From Sclerodactyla briareus (taxonomy: Eukaryota; Echinodermata; Holothuroidea; Dendrochirotida; Sclerodactylidae), in NCBI GenBank assembly GCA_026419785.1, contig JAODTK010001555.1, forward strand, positions 310,001 through 374,000: a stretch of 64,000 nucleotides of DNA, read 5' to 3'. Under the pieces are notes generated by a model. It was not told the DNA's origin. It saw nothing but the letters and a program-made list of their open reading frames with translations, and did not search any database. The stretch's first letter is position 1, and each line of letters opens with the position of its first letter. Below, in pieces: positions 35,570 to 47,300 of this stretch. A program made the position numbers and the translations under genes.

Positions 35570-36201
35570 ACCCTACATCTTCCTTCGTTCTTGCATAGTC
35601 CTTCCTGATCGGTCATGAAGCCCTCCATTGTTCCATGGACCAGTCCTCGATCTCTCCCACACAACTAGAATATCGGACAGGAACGAAAGGCTCAGGCCCC
35701 TCAGTCGAGAGCTCTGACCCCGCTTCAGACAACTTATCAGCTTCTTTCTTGCCGTGGACACTCATATGACCAGGTATCCAGGCAATAAGAAGACGATGTG
35801 ACGCTCCTAAATTATTTAGGTTTGTCCTACATAGCAACACAAATCCGAATGTACCATATTGCTATCTATTGCCTTAATATCAGCCTGACTATCAAGCAGG
35901 ATGAGATTTTTTTGTTATGGAATCCTCCCTCAAACAGTTTCCTATCTCCATGTAATTGCTAGACTTCTGCTTGGAAAACAGTACTCAGTTTTCCGAGATG
36001 TACGTGAGCCTCAGTGATCCCATCTGGCATATGCGAAGCGATTAGAGCTTGGACTAGCGTTGTTGCAAACGTCAACATGACTCTTATATTACCGAACGTA
36101 CCAATGGCTCTGCTGCCAAAGCCCCGCCTGTTTATACGATAGGATCCTCTGACCGCCTCTGCTTTTATGAACTTATCTATCGGCATGATGTTCAACAACA
36201 T
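35570..36201 (-). pseudogene. LINE RNase H domain remnant
   Basis: The minus-strand frame at 36201 begins LLNIMPIDKFIKAEAVRGSY (connection region). It then reads GITEAHVHLGKLSTVFQAEV (36050-35960), where the F(Q)AE motif supplies an RNase H catalytic Glu. After stops come a LLDSQADI-like block (35905-35880, the family's SDSQAAI with catalytic Asp) and LLIAWIPGHMSVHGKKEADK (35785-35725, the family's W(V/I)PGH.G..GNE.AD). The spacing of these motifs is correct for RNase H of I-group LINEs. The first Asp (YTDGS) is not seen. The frame is broken between the two halves. Confidence 0.7.
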
Positions 36202-36304
36202 TTCGTGGCCGCAGTTGGGGTGCTCGGAAACGCTGATGAGTCATGAATCATGCATGCTATCTGCCCTTAGAAAAATATTCCTTAAGTGCAGTTTCTCTAA
36301 ACCA

Positions 36305-37560
36305 CTAATTCAGGATACACACGCATACCTCATGATAGGACGCACTAAAGCCGTGTATACCCACTTCATCATTTTTTGGCTTGAGTCCCCACGTTTTGCC
36401 CACATGTCGCTTGCATTGCACTAGGGCCGCAGTTGCCTTTTGGGCTACATGTGTAATGTGGCTTTTCCACCGTAGCTTACGGTCCAGGATAACCGCCAGT
36501 AGTTTTGCCTCTTTGGATAAGTTAAGTTTCTGCCCGTTCATCCAGAGGTCACCACATTTGGATTCCTCTTGTGAGTAATCAGGATTAACTCGGTTTTACT
36601 AAGACTGAAATGCAGCTCGTTCTTCCGAGCCCAATCCGCTGCATGTTGAGCGCCCTCTACAAAGAAATTTGGACCAACAGATCACTCGTACCTGATAATC
36701 GCCAGGTCATCCGTTACGCTTGGGCATGTCCTTCTTTTGGAGCTCCACTAAAAGGGAGTTGATAACACAGTTCCATAATTAAGGGGACAAGATACCACCT
36801 TGGGGATTCCCCTTCATCACTTCCCGCTTGACCTTAGCACCACACAATCTACTTGAATCGTTCGATGCTTCACCACATCATCTATCCGATGGATGATCCA
36901 GGTGGGCATCTTAAATGTTACATTGCCAAGGCACCTACTATGTCAAAAAATATACAAAGTGTCATTTTCTTTTTGGCAAAAGCCTGCTCGATACGCAGCA
37001 CAAATTTATGCAGAGTAGTTTTCTGTGGAGACTCCTGCTCTGAACCCATACTGCGTCTTGGAGAGGCGATTTTGAATTCTAATTCCTCGTTCAAGTGGAA
37101 GATGAGGACCCGCTCTAACCATTTCAACTGAAATTATGTTAACGTTATCATTCGGGACGACTTCAGTTCGTGATAGGTATTCTCTTCCCTAGCTCAGTGA
37201 GAAAGACACCAGTGCCTTCTTTCCAGGCCCTTGGAACGTGAGCGCACCTCAGTGAAACTCTGGAAAGAGTACGTAGTATCGCTTTAGAACATTCCAGCCT
37301 TTCTGCAACAGTACAGGATATATACCATCCGGTCCCGGTGACTTGAAGGCTTGAATCGTCCACTGCAGCCTTCATTCGCTCTTCAGAGCAAATGATTGCC
37401 AAGAGGTTATCTTCAACCAAGCAAGTGTTGCCACTGGTGGACCCATCCGTCTGGTTGTTATCTAACTCCTTACTGCCTGGAGAGAGGCTTTCAAGGAGAC
37501 AGTTCAAGGTTTCTCCTGCGTATCTGTATATAAACCAACGGAATCCCGTACACAGCCTAT
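36305..37560 (-). pseudogene. LINE reverse transcriptase remnant, YADD changed to VTDD
   Basis: Pieces on the minus strand begin with CSEERMKAAVDDSSLQVTGTG, the pre-fingers and SPGPDG region with that motif eroded. CAHVPRAWKEGTGVFLTELG follows, then LRIEQAFAKKKMTLCIFFDI (motif A, catalytic Asp kept). Next is KGNPQGGILSP (motif B, near 36795-36815), then SVTDDLAII (36706-36717), where the family consensus is YADDLA. It ends with LNLSKEAKLLAVILDRKLRW and KSHITHVAQKATAALVQCKR (thumb; 36541 downward). Several frameshifts separate the blocks. Loss of the motif C aromatic and Ala, plus the stops, indicates a dead enzyme. Confidence 0.85.
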
Positions 37561-37576
37561 TGCTGTATATGATGAT

Positions 37577-37864
37577 GATATGATGTTCATTTGCATCTGT
37601 CCCTATGACAAGATGAATATTGTTCCTCTCACAGTAGTCCACCAACTCCCTCGCCGCGACCAGATCAGCAGTTGAAAACCTAGAGAGCAAGTGGCACTTG
37701 AGATTTGAAGTAGCATAAAGGCAAGCCCTAGGACGGTCACCCTTCTTGTTTCCCAAGAAGAATTCCCATCCAGGGATTTTACCCCTTACCGAATCACCAT
37801 AAGTCCAGGGTTCTTGAGCAAAGCCTAACCCAGACTGAAATGTGTTGGTGACTTCTTGCTTCAT
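37577..37864 (-). pseudogene. LINE AP-endonuclease remnant
   Basis: A minus-strand frame reads GLGFAQEPW, with the family's (Q)EP(W/Y) motif carrying the metal-binding Glu, then ACLYATSNLKCHLLSRFS, LVAARELVDYCERNNIHLVI and GTDANEHH. The last is the conserved (S/G)D.NAHH catalytic motif. The enzyme would nick target DNA to prime reverse transcription. The N-terminal part before QEP and everything after NEHH are lost. The frame runs directly into reverse transcriptase pre-finger sequence after a short ATGATGATA-type repeat, showing an internal deletion of roughly a few hundred codons. Confidence 0.8.
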
Positions 37865-38249
37865 AGTTATAGCTGGCAGCTTCCACTCTTAGAAGGTTAT
37901 TTGCCAGCATGTGATGTTATTCATACTGCTGGTGGCATTTGGCTTAACTCTGCCACAGTCTTTGCCAGTAATTGTGCTGGACATGATTCCCAAACATGAT
38001 TATTCCCAGATGACATGTCTGGTTTTTAATGTATCCCTCACTGTTCCTACCAAGCTCATGTACGGGTGCCTTCAACTACCTCCTAATCGGCAGTCTCCGG
38101 CTCCTCTGAGTTGGCAAGTGTGACAGTCGGGATTGGTTTTTGTCGATACGACCCCTGCACCTTTCTCCCCTGTGGTCGGATGCTGGGGTTTTCTAGCTCC
38201 CTTCTTTTCCTGAAACCGTATCCTTCTGCACCCTGCATAGGGCTGGTAG

Positions 38250-38956
38250 TCAAGTTTTTTTCAGGCCAGAAAAGGAGGGACCCCTACAATATGGAGGATT
38301 CAGCTTTTCCCTTTGGGCACTTAACCCACGGATATCCATGTGCTTGAGCTGGAGTTCCGAATTACAGCGGTCCACCAGCGAGAAGAGATCCGCTATACCC
38401 AACCCCTCTTCTCGGAGATCCATTTTCCCAAATTTCTTTGCTGGTGGGAGATCTTTTGGACCTCTTGCATCCATACCCTGGGTGGTTCTCCTCTGAGGGT
38501 TCAATTGGCAGGATTACCTGTTTGGCCCACTCCAGAGTTTTCTCGTCCTTACTTACAAATGCTGGCCGCCAAAGGTTACCACCTTAGGCTGTGTGGCACT
38601 AGAGAGGTGTTCGGTGATATCACGACCCGAATGACTCCACGGAGACCAGTTATGTTTCATTTGCTCCCTCTTGAGTGTGAGAGATATTCTCTGTGTACCC
38701 GAGAGAGGTGGTCGGTGTAACCACCGACGATGCCTCTCCAGCATGATGTCTGTAGGACCCTTGGGTTGAGTGTACGGACATGCCTCCAGATTCCCTTCAT
38801 TTTTCCAGCTTCAGGCGGCGTGAGCTCCACCTGCTTCTGTTGTGTGGAAGATTCGGATCTTTCACCCGACTTGATCCCTTTCTTCAACATTTTCGTTTTG
38901 TTTAGGGTTGTAAACACCGCTGCTGGCCCTTTTTTCTTCTGATTAGACATTTTCAT
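38250..38956 (-). pseudogene. LINE ORF1 (gag-like) remnant
   Basis: A minus-strand frame from 38956 begins MKMSNQKKKGPAAVFTTLNK, lysine-rich as expected for an RNA-binding ORF1 product. It is broken near 38657. Further frames (38744-38553, 38504-38250) carry on without a recognised domain. The position just 5' of the endonuclease piece supports an ORF1 assignment. I saw no gag knuckle (CX2CX4HX4C) in the readable frames, so the call rests on position and basic composition. Confidence 0.45.
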
Positions 38957-39430
38957 AGTTTAGATTTGGTTTTCTTGGCTGGGAAAACTCCAAAGCCAGA
39001 AAACAACCGCCAAAGGTCAATACAAAACAAGACAGTAGAACTACTCGGAATCCTTAAGGAGTGGACTTGCCTGTGGAAGTAGGCCTCAGGAATGCCCCCC
39101 CCCCCTACACAAGTGCAGGTCCCTACCCATCGCCAACTGGAGCTGCAAATGCGAGAGGATTCTCACAGGCTGACGGGGGCAGCCCTCCCAAAGAGATGGA
39201 TTACCCCCATAGAGCGGGACCCAAGAACTAGCCTGTGCCCGTGACACGGCGCACGTTTAGGACCTGTACCTCCCCTCACATGGATTCCACTCCGGATTCC
39301 AAGCAGCCCCACCGACCTGGCCTGTATGCAAAACCCAATGAACAAGCTGGTGTTTGTCCGAGATTGAGAAAATTAGGCCACGCCCTCAGTCGGTCGTAGA
39401 GAGGGCACGGCCGATACCCCTGGCAGGAAA

Positions 39431-41640
39431 TATCGTACCCTATCAATTGAGGACTAACTATAACTTCTTAACAAAATTGAAGACTAATGAAGAACTGATT
39501 AGCTAAATCGACGTGTGGAGCATGAACCAATTGGCACCGATCGGCTTTTCGATATTCAGTTTCTTCCCAGTTGAATGGTTGTGGGGCATGTGTTAGGACT
39601 ATCGTGAGACGGAATGACAGTAGGCGCGGCGTCGGCGCTCCGAGCGTGAGCAGGGGAGAATTATTCACACCGCACTCAGGGGACATTCGCACTTACAACC
39701 CTGGTGCAGTTATTTTCAACAGGTTCATCGAAGAGGATGGATAATTTCCTTTGATGTGTAAAGATGCTATTGTTATTCTTATCCCAACAAGATACCTGCT
39801 ATCGATCAAAAGTTCGGGCCGATCTCTTAGTCAAGTACTAATGGATCATGAAAGATATCGTCATTAACATTGACAGATACTAAATAGCGGTTTATTTCGT
39901 TCTTCAACTTCCGGCTGCTTCATAGAATTAATAAAGGTTTTCTACGAAGCTTAGGAAAATCCCGTATGGTTGGCAGCTTATATCATTCCACGGATTTCCG
40001 AGTTTTTGACGAATTGTCGTCTTATCGCCAAAACGAAGTGACAAGCATCACACATAACATTACCACCTGAGCAAAACAGAAACGATACTTGCGCTGGCAC
40101 GCGAGGCACAATACGTGGACCTGTTTGTTACATCGGCTGAATCAACGACGCAAGCGCAAGTCACAGAGTCTCATTCATCGAAATATGTTAGAGACCTTCC
40201 AGCTAGTTTCCGGCATGACCGGTTAGAGCCGCACATGAACCCGCTCAGATTGAAGACGACGTTGAAGGGTTCGTTTATTGGGGCAAAGGATACCATCTTC
40301 TCTTGAATTCAAAGAATTGCCCACAAATACAGTTCTTCGTAATACTTGAACCCCATCACCTCGGTGATCTGATTGTGATAGGTATTTAACAAGAATCCTG
40401 AACGTGAACAATGCTAGTTCTATTTGTTGGTGCGTTTATCCCAATCAAGTCTCTCGAATTTCTATATACCAAAATTGCCTAGCTATCAGCTAGTAAACAA
40501 CAGTGCCCTAAAGTGGGTTACCATTCGGTGTTCAGGTCAAATTTTCAATCAAACTTCGAGGAGTTGACTGCACCAACAAATATAACTAACATTAGTCAGG
40601 TATACATACTGATCAGACGGTGAGAGTTATCATCATTGTTCCTCGAGTGCAACTGGTAGTGCGCTTGCACGAACATCCCACACAGTATTGGACTGTAACA
40701 TGCGGCCTTCGTTCACTACTCCAACTAAAGTGGTTATGCATGAAAATATGGATAACCAATAGTCGTCAGCCCTTCTAGGATTACCTACATGTCTAGATTT
40801 TACTATGAGGGGAAATGCCTTGCCTGAATCCTGTAAGAATCCTGACAGCATGACCTGAATTCTATTACTAGGGTCTTTTTTATCGACATTTTCGAAAATG
40901 ACACTAAAACTAGATTTGTGATTCTTGAATGAGAGGCACCTCCGTCAGGGCAGAATTGTTCCGGGAAAACTTGCATTTTAGCCCTAGTCTCTGGAATATA
41001 TATGTCAGGTCATTACCATGATAGATTCCTGATAAACTATATTGCATTACCATTTTTTCTTCACATATACTCGAAGTGCAGCTGGAATAGCAAACGAATT
41101 CTAATCAACATAATCTCAGCTTGTGTTGGCGATGCTGGAAGGCTTTTTAAAGATCTCTGAACTCAATGTTTTCTCACACATCGAAGATGTCTTTTTCAGT
41201 TCTGGTTACTTCAGTGCGAAAGATGTGGCTTTGGAGGCTACGCCCATATGTCATTGTGTGCGATGTGTGTGCGTATATGTATTCATATTCACCGAGATCA
41301 GACTGAGATCAAGAACAAAATATTATTAAACCTTGGTCGAAATTCAAAAGTGTTCAATGGTTCTCGGAAACTTAGCATTATATTTATATCGTAAGCTATA
41401 ATTTGGTAAACAACACGAAGAATAACAATGATCCCCTTGGTCTGTTGAGGCAATTTGGTCAATGTTGGTAAAATCTCAACCCGAGAACATGAAACCTTCC
41501 CTTCCCCTTTCCAACGTGGGATCTGCATCTATACTTTGAACAATTCTACCTCTATTGCTGAATGCTTTCCCCCTCTAGAGAATCAATTTGATACAGTCCG
41601 ACCTGTGCACAATAGGTACCGCACTATAGGGAGTTACGAG
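39431..41640. other. No recognisable gene
   Basis: Nothing recognised. A stretch near 40640-40670 (GTGCAACTGGTAGTGCGC) faintly resembles a tRNA A-box region, but no B box follows, so no SINE is called. Confidence 0.5.
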
Positions 41641-41649
41641 GCTACTATT

Positions 41650-41830
41650 TTGTAAATGCAATTTCAGAAGCGTAAGTGAGAACCTTAGTTGCAATTGGTG
41701 AAATGTAGAGAGAAAGGTGGAAAGGTCGGAAATCGGTGAAAAGGAATGGCTCCACCAGGGTTCGAACCGCGAACTTCTTGCTTCATGTGCGAGCGCCTTA
41801 CCAATCGAGCTATGAAGCCAACTGGTTATT
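41650..41830 (-). mobile_element. tRNA-derived SINE with well-kept tRNA-like head
   Basis: On the minus strand, the head spans the complement of 41748-41819. A 5' GGCTTCA pairs with 3' TGGAGCC over all seven acceptor positions (one G-T). TAGCTCGATTGG is the A box (41801-41812) and GGTTCGAACCC the B box (41758-41768). The D, anticodon and T stems do not pair well, so a functional tRNA gene is unlikely. The body extends to about 41650. Its minus-strand 117-residue or longer open frame is an artefact. Confidence 0.65.
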
Positions 41831-43679
41831 TCGAATCCGAGGAATGTGATACCTCTCACCATGGCACCTGCATCCATACTTTGACAACAATGCTGTCTAT
41901 TGTTTATGCGAACAGCCCAATATTGGATTCGACCCACCAGCAAGGTCCCCAAAATACCATACTGAAAGTCTCCCAAAATCCTCGTATGGGAGAGTTTTCG
42001 TATGGGGATTTTCCCGCAAGTGCACCTACTGCTTTGGCAAAACCCATCTCGAGTTGCATTTGAGTACTTTTCCGTCCGGCCTTCCATGCGGCTTCAGAAA
42101 TATGTGTCTTTACTGCAGTAATTGACCATTAGTAAGCACCCACCTCATTGTTTCGGACTTCAGGTGTTTTCAGCGATTACTCTCCAGTCTGCATCTGGTA
42201 ATATCCCCCAGGCTATGGTGTTGTGTGCAACGATGTGGGCGGCAAAGTCGTGAGCTCACCAACGTGTTGCTTGAATAAAAACGATTGTCCTATAATACTC
42301 TAATCCTCCTACTTGCAATTATGGACTGCGATAGCTCTCTCTCTCTCTCCCTTGACTGATGAACATCGTCCTTCGCTTGCATCCCCTCTGGGTTGATGAG
42401 TATGCATATTGCACAAATTCAATGTTGTGTCACAACTGAGCAATGCAACGTCAAGAGCATTCCGGAACAATCGTTTCCCTCCTCTCCTAGGGTGTCCCTC
42501 GTTTCTTTGTTTCTCTTCTTGGTTTTGGTCTTCATCCTAGGATTCATGAAACATTTTTTTTTTTTTTTATGCCGTCAACCGTGACAACAGAAAAGTATAA
42601 TCAAGAAGATCTGTATCATTATCAATGAATGGGAACACTTTGACGATTATCGAGGAGCTATGCCATCTGGCAATCAGGATATCTGCCGCGCCTATGCCTT
42701 CGTCATGAATTTTTGTTGCATCCAGGGCGTCGACCGCTTCGAAAAGTGGGGAAACACCCGAAGTGTAAATGACTATGAAGCGGAGGCGCCACCATTGGTT
42801 GGCGCTAAGCGAACAATAACGTTTTACTTTTTCATACCCTCCAATCCCGACACGTGCCTTTGCCAGGCTCGATAGCAAACATCTACATGTGTGATTTGAG
42901 TAAGAGACACGCAAAAGTTGTCATTGTGCATACTATGATGATTTACCGCATACACCACTGTGTTTTTAATTACCCTCTACTCTGCTGGCTTTGTTTGCGT
43001 GGATCCAAGGGTTTACCCACGGTCCCTGGTGGGATCGAGAGAGAATCATAGTCGGTAGGACTTTTTGGCCCTTTTTATGAGTGAGTCACGGAAAACTACG
43101 CGAGCGCGCGAAGCGCGCGGAAATTTTTTGCATGTAGTCGGGCATTTTATTATCGAAAAAGTCAGCAAAAAAAATTCAGGCAATTTTTCACTGTGCCTTG
43201 TTCTAAGAGAAAAGGCTGGAAGTCCGACTAATTTAGCCCGTGGGGGGGGAACGGTGTCCCCCTGTCCTCCCCCACCCCCCCCCTCCCCCCCCCCCATGAA
43301 TGACGCCCATGGCTTGCCCGTCCACCATATCGAGGAGACCCCACGATCTGGTGGAGGATATTTGTTTGTTAACTGGTTTGCCAGAAACCCTTCTTCCATA
43401 GTTTACACAGACTTCTTTCTTGTAAAACAACGTCTGGTCCTTTGAAACCCGTCTGGCCACAATTCTGCGCATAACTCTTGGCAAGCTTCCAAATTTTACT
43501 TTTCACCCGCAGACGTTTAGAAGTGCATTGCCATGCATATAGTACGTAATGCAGATCCGCACCTCATGTATGCAGAGCATCGCCAAGTGCCGCCTTGTTT
43601 GGAACCTATAAAGTTCTATCGATGACTATACTTTCGTTTTTCGAGATGTGAGTGTGACAGCTCAGTTATTCTCCTTGAA
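41831..43679. other. No gene; GC-rich palindrome and C runs near 43.1-43.3 kb
   Basis: A GCGAGCGCGCGAAGCGCGCG stretch (about 43092-43118) is a near-palindrome. It is followed by G and C runs (43243-43295). A T run lies at about 42555-42569 and CT repeats at 42335-42350. The overlapping frames over the C runs (poly-Pro/poly-Gly) are not believed. Nothing else was recognised. Confidence 0.45.
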
Positions 43680-43949
43680 TGAATATGTCACTCACATCTC
43701 CTCGCGCCAACCATCGTTCTGAGTGAAATATCGTGGTGTGGTACCAAACCTCGACGCGATCGTGGCGTTTAATCCGCTGTCTCTGGCGCACAGTCGATAC
43801 CCCGAGAATTCTAAGAAACGCACAAATCGATACGATTCGAGATATATGCGCAGGCATGATCTTCATGTTACAAACTTACTGTACATTGGTTGATCGATGT
43901 TAACTTCTGGAGTTTACTCTAAATTTCTTAGAAATTCCTGTTTGGTGAC

Positions 43950-44235
43950 TTATAAGCACTTTTTTCCAGACGTGATCAAAGAGCTTTACAGATATTAATT
44001 ACCCCTGATCATTAGTGACTTGTCACCCGGTACTTTATTTATATATATAGTACGCATCTCTTCCATTGTTCACTCTCGACCCATTTTAACGTGAGACCAG
44101 TTGAGAAGAACATGCAGCATTGTCGGAGGGCATACGGGAAAAGCCCGCGCGCGGACTGTATGGGTTCGAACTCGGATACAAGTCTGGAGCCTCTCCGACT
44201 GAGCCCATCCGCCTCCACTCGATTACCTACGAAAC
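43950..44235 (-). mobile_element. tRNA-derived SINE nested in copy B, related to the 13-kb SINE
   Basis: On the minus strand, TGGGCTCAGTCGG is the A box (complement of 44195-44207) and GAGTTCGAACCC the B box (complement of 44162-44173). The 3' part contains AGCTTTACAGATATTA, with CAAAGAGC in front, and a CTTATAAGC.CTTTTT block. The plus-strand order and wording match the 3' part of the 13-kb SINE (CTCAAAGCGCTTTACAGATATTACCCC). No TTA array follows in this copy. Confidence 0.65.
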
Positions 44236-45759
44236 AAGAACCCAAGTATAAACTCAACTTAACCTGACTCACAGACATTGTCTCCGAGTTCTTTCTCTTG
44301 CATTGCAATTCAACTCTGCGCGCGCTCTGGAATTGAATCAATGATATCGACAGCCCATTACTCGTTCTGATTTCGTCACGTAGAAATGCTCATACTTAAT
44401 AGCGCCGCTCATTAATTAAATCCACCTGCTCAAAGTGTACAAAATTCATGTGTAACACAACCGAGGAGAAATGGATTTTAGCGGCCGGTCTTTCTTCATT
44501 GCCTTGGAATATAACTGTATAGGCCAAAAGTATTTTTTTTTTTCGTATAAATGAAAGTTAGTTTCACGATAAATTGGAAGTGATTTGGTGACGTCCGATC
44601 TGGGAGTTCACGTTTTGGATATGACCCTGTTAAACGCAGGGACTGCCCGATATAAAAAAGGAAAATGAAGCAATGAATATAGGAACGAGTACTGCAGGCG
44701 AATATCCCTCATCGCTTCATGGAACGTTGTGTGATGAAGAATCGGGGCTATGATAAAAATAAAAATTATTCGGCTCAATCAACGGTTGGGCACAAATATG
44801 CTATCATCACGGACTCGCAGATTGCTATAGAACAAATTTCCTATGCATTCGTCGTCTAAAAATAAATTTTCGAGATCCATCGAGACCATGTCGGGCAACA
44901 CTTACATTTTTTTTACCGACGACCTGTAGACAGATGAAGCTGTCTAGTTCGAATAGTCAATTAGATTACCCCAATGAACGGAACAAGAGGTGAAATTGTC
45001 GCCCTCTGTAATTTTATTCACCGTGTCCTAAAAAAAGGTTGTGCTAGGCAACCCTAAATCGTAATTTAGGACATTGAAAATGTCATCGGTTGACAAGAGT
45101 ACCTGATTCGAAAGTACTCCTACTTAGCCAAATTGGGTGCTCTGACTTTTAGCACTTTTTATGTATGTAGGTGATGATCCACTGCACGTTTTGTTCGATA
45201 AGAGTGAAACCACTACATAGGATAAGAAAAGCTTATTCACTATTACTTTCGCTACGGTGGACACGACCAATGGTCACACTTGTGGAAGGCGGTCATTAAC
45301 GAATTTAAAATACAAATAATATTTCTGTACAGTTCTGATTTCCTTGGACTTCGCAGACAGTCAGAGCCGAATTATATTCCCATCATGTGACGGCAGTGAT
45401 CAATGACAGTGATTTCTTTGAAACAATGCCTGAAAAAAGTGATTTCTTGTGTAACATGTTAAACTCGCTGGTATGTGTATAAGGACAGATATTATAATTT
45501 GGTCGACAGTATCAAGAACAGATGCTTCAAGTGTTTAATTATGAATGGTATCATAAAATCGATGTTATGGTTGAATTGTCATGTACTGATGGCTATCTAT
45601 GCCTCTATAACTGTTAGAGGCTGTTCCCTGGGATGCATTGATCCTGCATGCTTCTATGTGTTTCCTCTATGTCACTGCTTTCCGGCCAGCGTCTGGTCGT
45701 TCTCTGGATGGTGTCTTATTTCACGTCTTCACCTTAACAGGGAAAAATGACGGCCTCAC

Positions 45760-46010
45760 GTCTCGGTCTAACTCGATGGAGATAAGGACGAATTCGAGGT
45801 GATTTGATTCAGGTTTTTAAAATTGTTAATGGATTGAGGGTCTTCCTCCACTATCTCTCATGAGTTTTCCAAAGTTACCACTAATAGGGGAAATTGCAAC
45901 AAGCTTCGTCGTAAACGCTGGAGATTGAACATTCGGGATATTTCTTCTCGCAGAGATTTAGCAAGGGTGGAATAGCCGTCCTGAAGATGTTGTTCGGGCC
46001 AGAGGGTGTT
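45760..46010 (+). pseudogene. CR1-like reverse transcriptase C-terminus, copy B
   Basis: The plus-strand reading gives GRIRGDLIQVFKIVNGL, which matches the RGDLI..FKI..G motif of CR1/L2-like ORF2 tails better than copy A does. After frame breaks it gives RKRWRLNIRD and a frame-shifted segment over GTGGAATAGCCGTCCTGAAG, corresponding to the final WN.LPEDV motif. Lesions differ from those in copy A, so both decayed independently after duplication or retroposition. No catalytic part is present. Confidence 0.65.
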
Positions 46011-46195
46011 CATACAGGGGGTCAGGGGGTCGGACTTCCGCTTTTTGGTCAGAGCTTTTTCGAAAACACTAATGCAGTTTACCAATAATGGGGATCCAGA
46101 TGGCTTTATTTTATGCTATTTTGCTGTATAGCATATGGTACTTCATCACCTCAAAGCTTACACATAGACCTCTTCTAAGATCCATGATTGAATTT

Positions 46196-46306
46196 CCCTT
46201 GATACCTATTTTATTATATTATTATTATTATGATTATTATTAGTAGTATTATGCTTATATATTTATATTATTATATTAGATTATTATTATTATATTATTA
46301 TTTTTA
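46196..46306. repeat. ATT/TTA microsatellite
   Basis: Imperfect ATT array with an internal TGCTTATATATTTATA. It may be the 3' tail of the copy B LINE, but 190 bp of unassigned sequence intervene. Confidence 0.85.
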
Positions 46307-47159
46307 ACTGTTTATAATGAAGATGTAGGACCAATCATCCGCATACAGTATAACCCCAATTTCCGATTGATAAGTATATGAGCCTCAGGAAGTGGTCCGT
46401 GCATTATCAATTTAATCTTTGGTTTCGTATGAATTAAAATAATGAGCTTAGACATATGTTCAAGAAATTTTCATTTCAAGATGGAATGCAGTCAAACAGA
46501 GCAGACGCGGTCGCTAACGCCCTGCAACTATTCGCCACCTTGACGCATTCTTGGACGTCATATATTACAGAAAACGGACACAATAAGCCGATCGATTATT
46601 GCGAGAGAAACGGTCTGAAAGCATTTTGATCTTACCCTGAGTGTCTAGTCAGTAATGGTTAACTAATCGCCACCAGTGCCGCGTAGAATGATCTGACAGA
46701 ATTGAAATACCTCTCCATGCAACGAGAGAAAACGTGTCGATAATGTGTTTAGAGGAATAATGAGAATCAATGAGCCAACTGGAATGGTTCATTCCTTCCG
46801 AGACCGCAAACATGGTAGGATCCTTGTCAGTGTGTGTGCAGGGCTTGGCTCCCAGGACTTGAAAATCGGATACCTTAAGCTCCTTTCAACACTGACTGAG
46901 GGAGAACCTTTAGGTGAAATAAAGAATAATTATAATTAATGGAAATATCAACAAAATAAACAATAACATCATAGGTTTATTCTCTATGTTGTTAATGTCC
47001 ATTCACTCACTATGCGCAATAGGAACTCAACCTGATTTCTCTGCATGATGGGCCAAATTTCAAAGGTCATTAACTCCACATGAACATCGAATTGAAATGG
47101 GGTTTAGACCTACAGATATATTTTCATTTCAACATAACATTACTACTAGTGTAGATAGA
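46307..47159. other. No recognisable gene
   Basis: Nothing recognised. Confidence 0.5.
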
Positions 47160-47300
47160 TAAAAAAAAAAAAAAGAGGGCAATCCACAGAGGTTGCATAT
47201 CTCATCGCAGATATGGGTAGACTTCAACCCAACTCTCCAAGTTGAAGGCTGGGAATGCTAGTTAGTCTCTACGAACTACTGAGCCATTAGACTAACAGAA
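47160..47300 (-). mobile_element. tRNA-derived SINE fragment
   Basis: On the minus strand, ATGGCTCAGTAGTTCG (A box within, complement of 47277-47286) is followed by GTTGGGTTGAAGTC (B-box-like, complement of 47218-47231). The fragment then runs to a 14-T run (A run at 47161-47174 on plus). A T-rich end on the sense strand is unlike the TTA tails elsewhere. It may be a terminator-like Pol III stop or the edge of another insertion. Confidence 0.45.

Larger units (their letters stand above)
35125..39430 (-). mobile_element. Near full-length minus-strand LINE with RNase H (I/R1/LOA-like)
   Basis: The order on the minus strand is a possible 5' UTR (39430-38960), ORF1 remnants (38956-38250), an endonuclease piece (37864-37577), reverse transcriptase (37560-36305), RNase H (36200-35570), a C-terminal zinc knuckle (35511-35302) and an AT-rich 3' end with TAATAAATAATAAATAATTT. 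Reverse transcriptase followed by RNase H and a CCHC-type knuckle is the architecture of the I superfamily (I, R1, LOA, Tad1, Outcast and others). The exact clade is not determined. All domains are interrupted. Confidence 0.8.
43680..46010 (+). mobile_element. About 2-kb LINE-derived repeat, copy B
   Basis: Paralogue of 29345-31565. It is interrupted between about 43886 and 44465 by sequence absent from copy A, which includes a SINE (43950-44235). It lacks the SINE present in copy A. The 3' end encodes a CR1-like reverse transcriptase tail, with an ATT-rich array about 190 bp further on. The upstream part has no identified coding capacity. Confidence 0.8.

Noticed and set aside
36225-36265. 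CTGATGAG string resembling a hammerhead ribozyme core
   Set aside because: No GAAA partner or closing helices at the right distance. It lies inside LINE coding remnants.
40640-40700. tRNA-like A-box (GTGCAACTGGTAGTGCGC)
   Set aside because: No B box at the proper distance on that strand.
41575-42087. 170-codon minus-strand frame
   Set aside because: Its middle is the tRNA-like SINE head. No protein family is recognised in the remainder.
43046-43484. 117- and 126-codon frames with poly-Gly or poly-Pro
   Set aside because: They run through G/C homopolymers and a GC-rich palindrome, and overlap on both strands.
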